DNA of 64,000 nt from Pestalotiopsis fici W106-1 (Eukaryota > Ascomycota > Sordariomycetes > Amphisphaeriales > Sporocadaceae). Of this stretch, positions 12,745 to 25,180 are shown piece after piece; position 1 is the first letter of the stretch; every line of letters starts with the position of its first letter. Where the stretch lies: positions 4,135,925 through 4,199,924 of the forward strand of contig NW_006917092.1 in NCBI RefSeq assembly GCF_000516985.1, given 5' to 3'. Below the pieces are notes generated by a model. It searched no databases and was not told the origin of the DNA. It was given only the letters and a program-made list of their open reading frames with translations. Both the position numbers and the translations under genes were made by a program.

Positions 12745-14311
12745 ATGCGTCCCGAGACCAACGAAAAGTATATCCAAGCACCGTCTGGCTTGAGAGAATG
12801 GATCTTTGTCTTTGTACTCTGCGCGACGCAGCTCTTCACCCAAGGCGCCCTCGGCTATGTCCTCATCCCACTGAGCATAGTCAGTGAGACGTTCCACCAG
12901 ACTGGCCACGAACAAGCTGCGCAGATGAACTGGCATGTGGCAGGCTACAGTCTCACGATCGGCTCCTTTATCCTCGTCGCGGGTCGCTTGGGCGACATGT
13001 ACGGCTCGAAGAATATCTTTGTGCTGGGCTGGATCTGGTTCGCCGTGTGGACCGCCGTTGGCGGATGTAGCGCGTTGACGGGCTCTGCCATATTCTTTGA
13101 TGTGTGTAGAGCACTCCAAGGCGTCGGCCCGGCACTGTTGCTGCCGAACGCTCTGGCCATTGCAGGCCGCACATACCCACCCGGAACCAAGAAGAATATT
13201 GTCTTCTCGCTGATTGCCATGTGCGCACCTCTGGGTTGTTCCCTTGGCGGGCTCATGGGCTCAGCTTTGGCACAATATGCCTTGGTGGCCTTGGTCCATG
13301 TGGATAGGGGGTATCGGATCTCTCATCATCGCCTCCATCGCCTACTGGGTGATACCACCACATTGCACCAACCCCCCACAGAACCAAAAGCTTCGATTTG
13401 ACTGGGTAGGGTCCGTATCTGGCGTCGGCGGGCTCATGCTGCTGAACATCTCCTGGAATCAGGCGCCCATAGATGACTGGTCAACGCCCTATGTCTATAT
13501 TCTCCTCATACTTGGATTTCTGTTTCTTGGCGTATTTGTTTGGTACGAGAAGAGAGTCTCGCAGCCTATTGTCGACATCTCAATCTTCAACCGCCAAGTT
13601 GCGGGAGTTCTCCTGACCACTGGGTTGGGATGGAGTAGCTTTGGCATATGGTTCTATTACATGTTTCAATTTTTGCAGCAAATTCGTGGTGTCTCAAGTC
13701 TTGATTCCGCCATTCAGTTTATCCCTGGAGTTCTCTCCGGAATGATTGCCCCAATCTTCACTGCGTGGGCACTGCCAAGAGTGCCCACGTCGGGCCTCAT
13801 GGTGCTGTCATCTTTTGCCTTTTTTGCAGGATCTCTCTTGCTCACGCTAGCCCCGCCAGAACAGAGTTATTGGTATAATACTTTCTGGTCATTCGTCATC
13901 ATGCCATGGGGGTATGTACTGGCCACCATCCTCTCTTGCTTATTTTCGAGTTACATTGCTGACAGTCTTGCTAGAATGGACGTCTCATTCCCTGCATCGA
14001 CCGTTTTCATTAGCGACTCTGTCTCTGTAGAACACCAAGGAATCTCGGCGTCACTCGTGAACACGGTGATCAACTACTCAATCGCTCTGGGTCTGGGTAT
14101 TGGCGGGACAGTCGAGGTTGAACTTCCCAAAGGAACGACCATTCTTGAAGGTTACAGAGCCGCGCAATACACCTCTGTGGGTTTGGCTGCGCTTGGATTG
14201 GTCATTTCCATCCTACTGGCAGTCTTCAACAACCAGACAAATGCAGAGGACGAGCCCAGCCAAGAAAAGGTCAGAGGTTCGGACACAACCCTGGGTCCAG
14301 AGGGGGTATGA
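12745..14311 (+). pseudogene. MFS drug:H+ antiporter (DHA2/Atr1-like), interrupted by a single-base frameshift
   Basis: Residues 1-177 read from 12745 in one frame: a cytosolic N-terminus, membrane helices, the MFS motif A variant GRLGDMYGSK, and RALQGVGPALLLPNA. Near 13275 the homologous sequence jumps by one base to the next frame (WWPWSMWIGGIGSL) and continues intact to the stop at 14311. The two parts abut without missing family sequence, leaving no room for an intron, so this is either a true frameshift or an assembly error. A 63-bp intron at 13912-13974 (GTATGT to TTGCTAG, branch CTGAC) restores the conserved MPWGMDVSFPA junction. The rebuilt protein would be about 500 residues. The family exports toxic compounds or metabolites across the plasma membrane. 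The rest of the frame is clean, so decay, if real, is recent. The gene is convergent with the regulator at 14315. Confidence 0.75.
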
Positions 14312-14314
14312 ATT

Positions 14315-15850
14315 TTAAGTATGTAGACTTTGAAATAATGAAGATAAACGTGATGCAAATATGGGGTCTAGAAGAATGACTTGTCCCAGTTTTTGTTGAT
14401 AGACTGTTTCATCCTGTATGTCGAGTTCTGACGCAAGAAACTGAATGCGAGAGTGGAAAAACTGCTGCTGGTTTAAGGTTGGGCTTTCCAGAGCGCCAAT
14501 CGTCAGGAGCCAAATATGTACCAACGGGCTCAGATCAGGATTATTCTCAATGGCTTTGATTGAATTGATCAAGACATTGATCTGGTATGTCGTTCGGACC
14601 GGCACGACCCCAGACCTCCGTCGCATGTCGGCCATGTAGAGTAGTGCGCCAGCCCGTAGGCCAGTAAAGGCGCCCGAGTAGCCATTAGTATCTTCACCAC
14701 CGTCGCACTCTAGCAATCTAGTCCGTAGGAGTCTAACTATCACTGGGTATGATAGGGCATCCATTTTCAAGGGATCCTCTAGCGCGGAGGCTCCATGCTC
14801 GATGTATAACTTTTCCAACTGTTCATTCAGGTCCTGTAGCGCTTGGAAAGTATGGGTCCATGGCAAGCGGTTTTGTGGTTCCAGAGAGTCAATGAGTCGC
14901 TTTAGTGGCCACTGAAGAGTTGTTTTTGATACATTTGGTAGAAGACCCGCTGATGGTGTTGAAAGGTATGACGGTAGGCCGAACGCATACGACCCTATAA
15001 TATCGGACCTGCGACATTATTCAGTTGCCGAGGACAGAAAGCTACTATATCAGCGCTGCGAGAAGCTTACCATTGGAACAAGCGATAAAAGGTGGAATCC
15101 TCTTGTGCGAATTTGCAATTAGAAGACGAAATGATGGTGTGGATGGCAGACATGTGCATCTTCCAAGTCTCGACGTCATCGTGGAGATGGGCCCAGCACA
15201 CAAACATGAGGATAGCCCAGAGATAGTCTTGAGTGGCGGGCTTTTGTTTCTGTTCGAGGCTTAGACGCTCTCTGACCAACGCCAGTGCCTCGGTGTGATG
15301 GCTGACGGCTATGCGCAATACTTTTTCTTCCGAGCCTCGTTGCCAGTGGAGTAGCTGCGTGGAAAAGCATGCAATCATTTGGTGGAAAGCAGCAGGGTCT
15401 CTAATGCAGAGGGGATACCACATCCTCTTGTAATTCTGGAAGCGAGTTGGGATATGATTAGAGAACACTACCGTGTTGTTGTCAGTATGGCATATATATA
15501 TATACAGCCCAGGAAGCTGGTGGACAGGGGAAGGGAGACTCACTATGATGCAATACCCAGTTTGAGTCGCTGTCAATCGTTACGGATGAAAATGATGGCG
15601 GGAGTAGCGCTGGAGAAGGAGCATGCTCATCAGCATGCTCACAAGTGATTCCGAGCACGACGTCGGTCTTGGGGGATGCTGGATAGTGCTGTTGACATTT
15701 CCGTCTAGAATAACCAATATCGCGCATGATGTGTCGACGCATCAATGTCCTTTGATCCGGAGTCGGCCGGCGATCGGCAGGCGACGTATTCACAAACGCC
15801 CATTTTTCCGGATTCGACCCGGTAGGAGCAGCACCGCCTTTCGGCCTCAT
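14315..15850 (-). CDS. Fungal-specific transcription-factor-like protein (DUF3468/Fungal_trans_2 type), no Zn2Cys6 domain
   Basis: Three exons, 15850-15544, 15467-15071 and 15008-14315, make 465 residues. Both introns have good sites (GTGAGT...CTGAC...GGTAG, 75 bp; GTAAGC...CGCAG, 62 bp). The N-terminus reads KWAFVNTSPADRR then RRHIMRDIGYSRRK, the hallmark of DUF3468-type proteins that lack the usual zinc cluster. The middle and C-terminal parts are helical, with HHTEALALVRERLSLE and the WAHLHDDVETWKMHMSAI block seen in these regulators. The frame runs to 15868, but that codon is GTG, so the ATG at 15850 is used. The stop lies 3 bp from the stop of the convergent transporter. A regulatory role is inferred from the family; DNA contact is not shown by any motif. 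It lies about 400 bp from the RIP-affected block. Confidence 0.72.
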
Positions 15851-16240
15851 GATGCTCCACTTTGACACGGGACAGATCCTCGATCATACAGTCAGGGATT
15901 CTTACGGCCAAAGAGTTGCGTGATGGGCGGAGGAGCAGTTGGGCTTGTTGGTCGTACGCAGGGCCCCCCACTAGTAGTGCAGATGAGATGAGCCATGCAT
16001 CTACGGCAGACAGGCTAGTCACTACTTGGCCAGGTCGTGTTCCCTCCTTGCAGGTAAGGAAGGTTATTAGGTGCCGGTGTTTTCGTCATGTCGAGTGGCG
16101 CCTTTGTCGCGGGCGGAGCTACGGAAAAAGATGTGGCCGGACGTAGGCACGGAAGAAATCCACGTGCGTTTTGTCTCACAATCATACTCTATAGTAATCC
16201 AGGTATACGGCCACATTTCTTGGCGTGGCGTAGCTAACCA
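15851..16240. other. Upstream region of the DUF3468 gene, left flank of the AT-rich block
   Basis: Normal-composition DNA with CA and TG dinucleotides present. Near its end, 16203-16217 (TATACGGCCACATTT) resembles 16243-16257 inside the AT-rich block (TATACGGCTATATTT). The only differences are two C-to-T changes, both in CpA context. Confidence 0.5.
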
Positions 16241-18320
16241 ATTATACGGCTATATTTAAGTAAAATCGGGCCCGATCGTTTTGCTTTTTTTAATTTTAAA
16301 CGTTTCTTATATTATTAAAATAGCTTTAAATTTAAATATATCGAATATAGCGATAAAGCCCGTTTTTAATTATAGATCGATATTAAATTTATAGCTTTTA
16401 AAGCTAATTTAAAGCTTTCGCGGCCTTATAAACGCGGATTTTTCTAATTTATTTTTATGCTACAATTAAATTTAAAGCGTACAATCGTATTTATTATTAT
16501 TTTGCGTTATTAATATTTAGCAAATTCCGGTTTATATTTATTAATAATTAGATTTTTACGGTCGTTTTCGGTTATTTCCGGTAGCTTTTAACGCTATATT
16601 ACGAATTTATATCGAATTATATATTTTATATTTATTTTAAAAAATATTTATTTTTATTTTTACGAAAATAGTTATTTAAAATTTTTAAATTTTATATTTT
16701 ATTTTTTATTTTTTTTTTATAAAGCGCTTTTTATATATTTTTTACGTTTTTTTATAATATACGCTTTTTATTTATTATTTTTTCCCGTAATAGCGAATTT
16801 TATTTTTTTTATTTATAAGCCCTTTTTAAAATACGCTTTTTATTTATTTCCCTAAATTAATAATAACGTTTAACTTATAATTGCGAGGTTTAAACTATAT
16901 ATTTAATTTTTAAAATATATAAAAAAAAGGCTATTTGCGTTTATTATTATTTTTTTTTTATATAAAATAAAATAAAAAACTTTAAATTGCTATTTAGTAT
17001 TATTTTTTACGTTTTATTATATTATAAAAAGGTTGTATAAAGGCTATATTTAAAAAAAATTAGTTTTTTTTATTTAGGTATAAATTTAGTTTATAAGCGC
17101 TATAAAATTAAAAAAAATACCCGGAGTTTTTTAATTTTTATTTTCGAGCGAATTTTATAATATTTTATATATTATACGGGTCCGATTAATTTTTATTAGC
17201 TAAATATTAAATCGAAAAATAATTAAAAACGCTTTCCGCTATATATTATATAAAAATTATATTTATAAATATAGGATCTTAAAAAGTATTATTAAATAAT
17301 AAATATATATAAAATTATATAAATATATTTCGGTAATTATTATTATTTAAAATATTTTTTCGTTCCCGATAAATTTTTTCCGAGCGATATAATAGCCTTT
17401 TAAGCGGTATTTTTATAGGTTAGCTTTACCGGGCCTATTATTAATTTAATAAAAAATAAATTTACGTTTAAATAGCTTATATACCTTTTATTTAATACCG
17501 TTTTAATTAAAAGCGAAAAATTAATAATCGAAGCCAAATATTATAAGTAATTTTAGTCTAATATTAATAAATATATTTAAATATAAAATATAATTATAGA
17601 TTTTAAAAATAATAACGCTAATTAAATTAAGGTTAATAATGCTAAATTTAATTTTTCGGCGGTTTTTAAGCTTAAAAAGCTATTTTTTATAATAAAAATA
17701 AAGGAAAAAGTTTAATATCCTTTAGGTTAAAGCAATATTAGGTTAAAGCGTTAGCGTAATAAATAAAAAAATATTAAAGCTAAAATAAATAAAATAAAAA
17801 AATATAATTTTAGCGTAAAATAATAGGTTTTAAATAAAGCCGAGCGTTATATTAAATAATAATCCGCTAATAAAAGCGCTTTTACGGTTTTTTTTACGCT
17901 AATAAAAATAATTATACTATTACGAAAATATATTAAATTTATTAAAAATAAATTAATATTAACGCCTAAAATTATACCGTTTAGCTTTCGTAAAACCCGG
18001 AAGCGCGCGGCGGCGGCGGCGACGAAAAATAACGATAATAATAATATAAATGCTTTTATATTTATTAAAAGCCTTAAACGCTCGAAAAAGCTAGTTTAAT
18101 AATTTATTTTATATAATTAAAAAATATTATTTAGTTTAATTTTATAAATTTATTTTAATAATTAAATTCCCGCTATTTCCGCGTATTTTTAGGCTTTTTT
18201 GCTATTTATAATAACGTATTATATAATTAGTTTTAAATATTTTATATATATAATTATATTTAAATCCGCTAATAATATTATTATTATTTATATAGGTTTT
18301 TCCGTATTATATTTAGCCTT

Positions 18321-18420
18321 NNNNNNNNNNNNNNNNNNNNNNNNNNNNNNNNNNNNNNNNNNNNNNNNNNNNNNNNNNNNNNNNNNNNNNNNNNNNNNNN
18401 NNNNNNNNNNNNNNNNNNNN
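18321..18420. other. Assembly gap (100 N)
   Basis: Exactly 100 undetermined bases, the usual placeholder for a gap of unknown size. The true length of the AT-rich block is therefore unknown. An ORF spanning it is meaningless. Confidence 0.99.
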
Positions 18421-18490
18421 ATATAGCGTATTTTAGTCGCGTACGCAATCCTTTTAGCGATATTTATATATTTCTTATTATTATAAAACT

Positions 18491-18493
<3 letters not shown>

Positions 18494-18522
<29 letters not shown>
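18494..18522. repeat. (TA)n microsatellite
   Basis: About 14 uninterrupted TA units lie 75 bp right of the assembly gap. The tract may have contributed to the gap. It could also derive from RIP of a (CA)n or (TG)n tract. Confidence 0.85.
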
Positions 18523-18529
<7 letters not shown>

Positions 18530-19899
18530 TTATTTAAATTAACGCGTAAATAATATATATACGGCTATTATAGCCGTAATCGACCTTTTAAAAAAATTAA
18601 ATTTAACGCAAAAAATAATCCGTATAAAAATTATAAGCGTAGCACCGGATGCTATAGCTTACCTAAAAATAAACGGCGCTTTTTTATTTAATTAATATTT
18701 TTCCGCGGCCTTTCGATTTCGAAACCTTTTAAATAAGCCCGGCTAATAATTTCCGCGATATAAGCTTTTAGCGTTAATAAAAATAAAAATAAATAAAGCG
18801 CGGCCGCGGCCTAAAACGACTATTACCTATAATTATTCGCTTTTTTACCTTTAAGCCTTAATACGTTCGGTATTATTAAAATAATATTTATTAAACCCAA
18901 TTTATTTTCCTTTATTTAAATTTTTATATAAAATATTATATTTTAGCGTTTAAACCCGATAGCTAAATATATTATATAGCTATTTATTAATAGCCTATTT
19001 ATAGCGCTTATTAACAATATCGGGTTTATAAGGTATTAATACGATTATTACGATATTTTTTATTAATATAAAAAGGCTATTAATAAAAAAAATAGCAAAA
19101 GCTTTATATTTAATAAATATTATAATAACGGCTATATTATTTTTCGAAAATTTTTAAAACCGCTAAATTTCCTTTAAGCGTTATTTTTCGGGCGTAATAT
19201 ATAAAATAAAGCGTTTTATAATATATTACGCTAATATAATATAATTTATTCGTTTATATTTATATAGCTTTTAATATTATTAAAAGCTAAAATAATACCC
19301 GGTTAGCCTAAATCGGGTAATAATAGCTTTAATTATTATTATATATAAGGTGCCTTATATTATAAAATTAGGCTTTTAAAATTATAAGCTAAATTTAAGC
19401 CGACGTATTAATAATTATATTTTTAAACCCGAAAAAAGCCGTATTTATACGGATAAGCCTAAATAATAATTTTAATTTAAATATAATAGCCTAGCTATTA
19501 AATTATTTATATTATCGTAATTTTTACGTAAAAATTTACGCAACGGCCCGAAAGCGTTTTATTTAGGCCGTTTTTAAATAGCATTATTAAGGTTTAAATA
19601 ATTAGGCCTTAAAAATTATTTTAAATTTTAAACTATAATTAATAATAAAAAAAAGCGCGGATTAATAATATAAAAACCTTCCGATTATTAACGACGTCGC
19701 TAATATATTTTTAAATTATACCGAGCTTAAACGCTAATATAAAATAATTTTAGCTAAGCGTAACTTCGGCGAATTCGCGCTAAAAAAATTTTTTATAAAA
19801 TATCCGTTATATATGCCGCTTATATACGTTTTAATATAGCCGAACGGTAGTAAAAGGTTTAAAATAAGCTTAAATAAACGCGGTTTAATAAAAAAGGCC

Positions 19900-22800
19900 C
19901 GGAATATAATTACGATATATAAATAATTTCGGTATTATTTTTATTATCGAAAAAAAGGCTAATCGGTTCCGTTTATATATAAAAGGCTATTTTAATAATT
20001 TATAATTAATGCTTAGGCTATTACCGAATAAAACGCTTTTTAATATATTAAAAATTACTAAAACAAAATTTATATTAATTTTTATAATAGCTTTAAGGAT
20101 GCTTTCGCGTTTAATTACCTTAATTTAAATAATATAAGCATTAAAAATATTTATTTACCCGCGTTTTACGTTAAAGGCTTACGGAATATATACCGCTATT
20201 ATTAAAATTTTATAATTATAACGCGTTTTTTAGGCAAGCTTATATTTTTTATAATTTTTATTACGAATCCGAATTAGCTAAAAATAAAACGTAAATTATT
20301 TCCGGGGTAATCCGTAAACGATCGGCCGGATATTAATATTTATATTTTCGATTTAAAGCGTAAAAAGCTATTACGTAATATTATAAAGCTAAATTGCTTC
20401 GGCAAATACGCTAAATACGTATAAATTATCGAATATTAAAAATAAAACCTGCCGTATATATATTTATTAATATTTTTAAAGCTTATAAATTACGATCGGC
20501 TGCTAAATCCCGCGAATATCGATAAAGTTATTTAAGCAAAAATTTCCGGCTTTAATATTAACCCTAACGGGGTTTTCCGCAATATTATATTTAAATTTAT
20601 AATTTACGGTTTTTATTTTATTAATTTTTATAATAACGCAAACGCCGTTATTTATATTTTTCCGTATATAATTAATAGGAAATATTTTAAAAAATTCCCG
20701 AAAAATTATTTTTCGGAAATAATAATTTACGAAAATAATTATTTTATATATCGCAAACGTTTAATACGTAATATTCCGGGTATAAAAAATATTATAAAAA
20801 ATTTAGAAAGCGTTAATAACCGCTAAATAATGCTTTATAATCTATATTTAAACCGTAAATATTAAATATATATTAATATTAAAATATATATAACCGTAAA
20901 AACCGTAAAATATATATATAAATATATATATAAAAAATCCGATCGGATTATTATAAAGCTTAGCGAAAATTTATAAAATAAAAACGAAATTATAAAATAT
21001 ATATTTAATAAATATATAAGGCCGTATAAGGCTTATTAGCGCCTAATAAAATTTTTTATATATAATTTATTTTTATTTATTAAAACTTTTAATATTTATT
21101 TGCCGGGTTAAAATAAAATTATTTATAAGCTAAAATTAGGCAAAGCTACGGCGTAAAAAAAAATTAATAATAACCGGATAAAGCTAATAATTTAAATAGA
21201 TTTTAATTAAAAATTTATAAAATTTTATAATATATTATATTTAAATTTCCCGTTAATATATAAATAAAATAACTCGATTTTATCCTAAATTAAATAAAAA
21301 AATAAAAAATATAACGTAATCGGAAAAATATAATAAATCGGCTTTTAAACCGGCAAAAAATTTTAGTTACGTATATTATTTATTATAATCCCTAACGCGA
21401 CAAATTAGGATAATTTAATAATTTTCGAAAGCGAAAAATATATAATATTTAAAAACGCTTATAAAGCGAAAAGGCTAGCTAAAAATAATCGGTATTAAAA
21501 ATATTTTTTCGATAAATTAAAGGATTTTTTAAGCGGGAAGCAAATAAAAAATATTTTTTATTACGTTTTATTAATTTAGAAAATTAATAATTTTTTATAT
21601 ATTTAGGAAAAATTCGGGAAATATTTTTATAACGATTTTTTAAAATAAATCGAACGCTTAAACGGTTAGCCGGCGATTATTAAAAGTTTTTATTTCGATT
21701 ATAGCCTTTATTTAATTTATCGCTAATTTTTTTAAGCGTATTTTAAAAATTTATTAAGCTATTTTTTACGGCTTTCGATTAAAATTTAATAATCGGTAAT
21801 TAATTTTTATTAATAAAGCTCGATTATAATCGGGCTTATAAAAAAATAAGCTTTACGTCGAATTTAGCCTAGCTTAATAACGGCTAATAAAAAGCGTTTA
21901 ACGATATTACGGCGGCTATTTCGATAAATTCGTCCGATATATATTTTTATTTTTAAAGGCCGGCCGGGATAAAAAAAACTTTTTTATATTAAATATTATA
22001 TTATTATTACCGTTCGCTCGGCGATATAATTTTTTATATAGCGTTATCCGGTATTACCGCGCTATTATTGCTAAAAGGTAAAATTGCCTATTCGAGGTTT
22101 AAAATCTTTATTTATTTTTATTTAAATTCGGTTTATACCGTTTTACGCGGGACGGATAAAGCCTAACTTTTTTAAAAAACCGCTTTTATTATTTAAAACG
22201 AAATAATTATATAAAATAAATATTACTTTAATACCGTCGATAAAACGCTACGCGATATCCGGGGGCTAAATTATTTTTTTAAAAATATATTAACTTTATT
22301 AAGCGGCGATTTCGCTTAAATCCTATTTATAATACGTAAAAATAGCCGCGCGTAAACGGTTAAAATTTATTTTTAAAAATTAAAAATCTAAAACCGGATA
22401 TAAAAGCTATTTTTAATAAAAAATATATATTTATTACGGGCAAACCCTAAAAATATAATATATATTTAATAATTAAATTTTTTTTTATAATTTATATATA
22501 AACGGCTTTATTTATTTATTAAATTTCGCTAAAATTTTTCGGCGTTAAAATAAATTATTAAATTATATATATTTTTGCTTAACGTTAGCTAATATTATAA
22601 TATAGCCTAATACCTTTGCTTATAAAGCGATTTTTTACGCTTATAATACCCGGTTAAACGATATAAATAACGTTTTTTTAAATCGTATACCCGGGCTTAT
22701 TCGGGAATACGATTTCGGGGATAAATTTATATATATCGGCCTTTTAAAGGTCGAATTACCTTTTATAAAATATTTTTATTTATTAAAGCTATTAAAAATA

Positions 22801-23290
22801 TTTTTAGCTAAATTACGCTTTAAAATAAAAGCTTTTATTATATTATTACGTAATTTTTTTCCGGATATAAAAATATATAATAATATTTATTTTATTATTA
22901 TTAAGCTTTATTAAAATAATATCGAAAATTAAATATTAAATAATAAATTTTATAAGTAAATAAAAGCGATCCTACGCTTATAGCTAAATTAAAATAAAAA
23001 TAATTAGCCGTTTTTATAGTTTTATAAATAGTTTTTTATATAGCTAAGCTTTTTTATAATTATTAATAAATTTTAAAGGTAATTTTTTAATATTATAAGT
23101 ATTAACTTTAAAATATAAATATTTACCTATAATTAATTTTATATTATAATATCCCGAACGATAAATATTAGGAATTTAAAAATTTTATTAAGCGAAAAAA
23201 TTATTATTATAAATAATATCGTTTATTTAAAAATTTTAATATTTATTAAAAAAAAAGCGCTATTAATAAATTAGCTCGCATTAATTCGTT
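19900..23290 (+). pseudogene. Helitron Rep/helicase remnant (RIP-inactivated)
   Basis: Frame 1 (codons starting at 20161) reads, with RIP-type stops: RLF at about 19990, LPAFYVKGLRNIYRYY near 20155, FITNPN*LKIKR near 20265 (the FTxNPxWPEI motif), NDRPDI, and FGKYAKYV*IIEY*K*NLPYIY at 20400-20463. The last is the HUH motif LPHxH with both His codons now TAT. Then come LLNPANIDKVI, a GKYFKKFPKNYF segment, and VNNR*IMLYNLYLNRKY followed by KYIYKYIYK (20812-20940), the Rep tyrosine motif. Central GKIYN...TGKKF*LRILF starts at 21322. The helicase domain is in another frame: LNNG**KAF, then Walker A as RPAGIKKT (21957-21980) for GPAGTGKT, and LLSGDFAQIL near 22300. The frame returns to 1 by 22753, with the C-terminal LRFKIKAFIILLRN and the INKFxR remnant of INKSQGQ near 23060. 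Two frame changes (about 21.82 and 22.4-22.7 kb) are indels or introns. Confidence 0.82.
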
Positions 23291-24299
23291 TTAGCGTTTT
23301 CGGGGAATTTTAACGTTTTTATTTATTTTATATATTTATATATAAAAATAATAAAATTTATAAAATATTTATTTTAAAAGCGAATATATTCGATTATAAT
23401 AGCAGGTTTTCGGGCTAAAAAATATAAATTTAACGTTATTTATATTGAACGGTAAATATTTATTTATTATATTTAAATACGCCGGCTTTTAAAATATTAT
23501 AACGGTCGAAAATAATCCTTTAAGCCCGAAAAAGGCTAAAAAAATTTTTAAATTTTATATTATACTAAAAAAAAGCTATAAATTGCCGAAAAATACCGAA
23601 AAATGCTAATTTTTATCGAAAAAAACCGGAAATACGGGCTAAAGAAATTATAAAAATACAAAAAATTTTATTACGGTAGTTTATTTTAAAAAAAACTTCC
23701 GAATAACGTTAAAAATAATCGAAAAGCGTAAAACGCGGTAAAAAATAAAAGCAGCCGATAAAAGCAAAAAAAAAATCGAAAATAATCGAATATATTTTAT
23801 AAATTTTATAATTTTTTTATATTTTAAAATCGCCGGTCGTATAAAGTTAAAAAGGATCGAAAAAGGTTTAATTAAACTTTTTTTTTTTAACCTTTTTTAA
23901 AAAGCCGCGCTTTTAAAAATTTATAAAATAGATTAACGGTCGAAATTTATCGAAAAACTGCTTTTAAAAGCTTATTAAATCGGTGCGAATATTGCCTTTT
24001 TTAGCTATTATAATAATAATTCGAATAAATACTATTACCGTAGCTTTTTATAATAGTATAAAAGCGAAAAAAGCCGGAACCGTTCGAATAACGGCTATAA
24101 ACGTCGAAAATAATTAAAGGAATACCGAAAATAATTATTAAAGCGGCTTTAAAATTAATAACGTTAATATTATTATTTTTTTTATATTTTATATTATTTG
24201 CAATTTTTTAGCGTTAAAAATAATTAAAATTTATTATAAATTAAAGGTTTGCTAAATATTTTTATTATTATTACGCTTTTTATCGGGACGAATTTATAA

Positions 24300-24900
24300 T
24301 ATATTTTAAGCGTAAAAATATTTTTTTTACCGTAAATTTTTATTAATACGTTTTCGATTATTTTTGGTTATTTATAATATAAATATATTATTTATATAAT
24401 TTTTTTAATTATTTTAATATTTCGGCTAGCTTTAATATTTAGCTTTAATATTGCGAAAACCGTAATATTAGCCTAATCGCATTTTTTTAGGCTAAAATAA
24501 TTTTTAGCGAAAATAAAAACCTAATTTTTAGCTAAATCGGCGTTATTTATAACCGGATCGATTAAATTGCAATTATAAGCTTTCGGTATAATAATTTTAT
24601 TATATAGCGTTTTATTAGGCTAACGGGTATTTTTTATATTAATAGCCGCAAATTTACGCTTAACCGGGGTCGAAAAAGTGCTTTTAATACCGGAAAAAAT
24701 CGGCAAAGCTTTGCGATTAGCTATTTGCTTTTTTAATTTTTAAATACGTATTTTTAATGCTTTTCGGACCTTTTCGGCTTTTTTTTCTTTTTTTCGGGCT
24801 TTTTTGCCTTTAATTTAAGCTTATTTTTCGGAGGCCTTAAGCATTTTTTTTAGCTTATCCTTTTTAAGCTTTTTTTTTTTCCGTTAGCTATAGCCGTAGT
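24300..24900 (-). pseudogene. Coding-like remnant on the minus strand inside the element
   Basis: One minus-strand frame (read from about 24778 downward) stays open except at codons explainable as RIP of Gln or Trp. It gives a Lys-rich, coiled-coil-like stretch (AEKVRKALKIRI*KLKKQIANRKALP) then STFSTPVKRKFAAI, AYNCNLIDPVINNADLAKN and VFIFAKNYFSLKKCD. I do not recognise the family. It is antisense to the Helitron protein and lies in the 2.8 kb between the helicase end and the 3' hairpin. It may be a gene captured by the Helitron, a second repeat nested in it, or chance openness in AT-rich DNA. Confidence 0.35.
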
Positions 24901-25180
24901 TAAAAAGCGTCGAAAGGCTTTAAAAAAAAGTTAAAAAGCGTCGCAAAATCGCGTAAATAATCGGTCGGAACCGAAAAGCAGCGAAATAAATCGCAAATAT
25001 TAATTCGGGTTAATAAAAATATTAAAATTATTATAGAAATATAATTAGTAATTTTTCGGTAAAAATCGGTAATAAATAATTGCTAAAAAATAAAAATAAT
25101 TTTAAAAATATAATAAAAATTAATAATATATAGGTTATAAATTAATATACGTTATAAAAAATAAGCTTTAAATCGATTAT

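Noticed and set aside
18199..18426. Frame running into the N gap
   Set aside because: It includes undetermined bases and A/T-rich RIP sequence, with no protein-like features.
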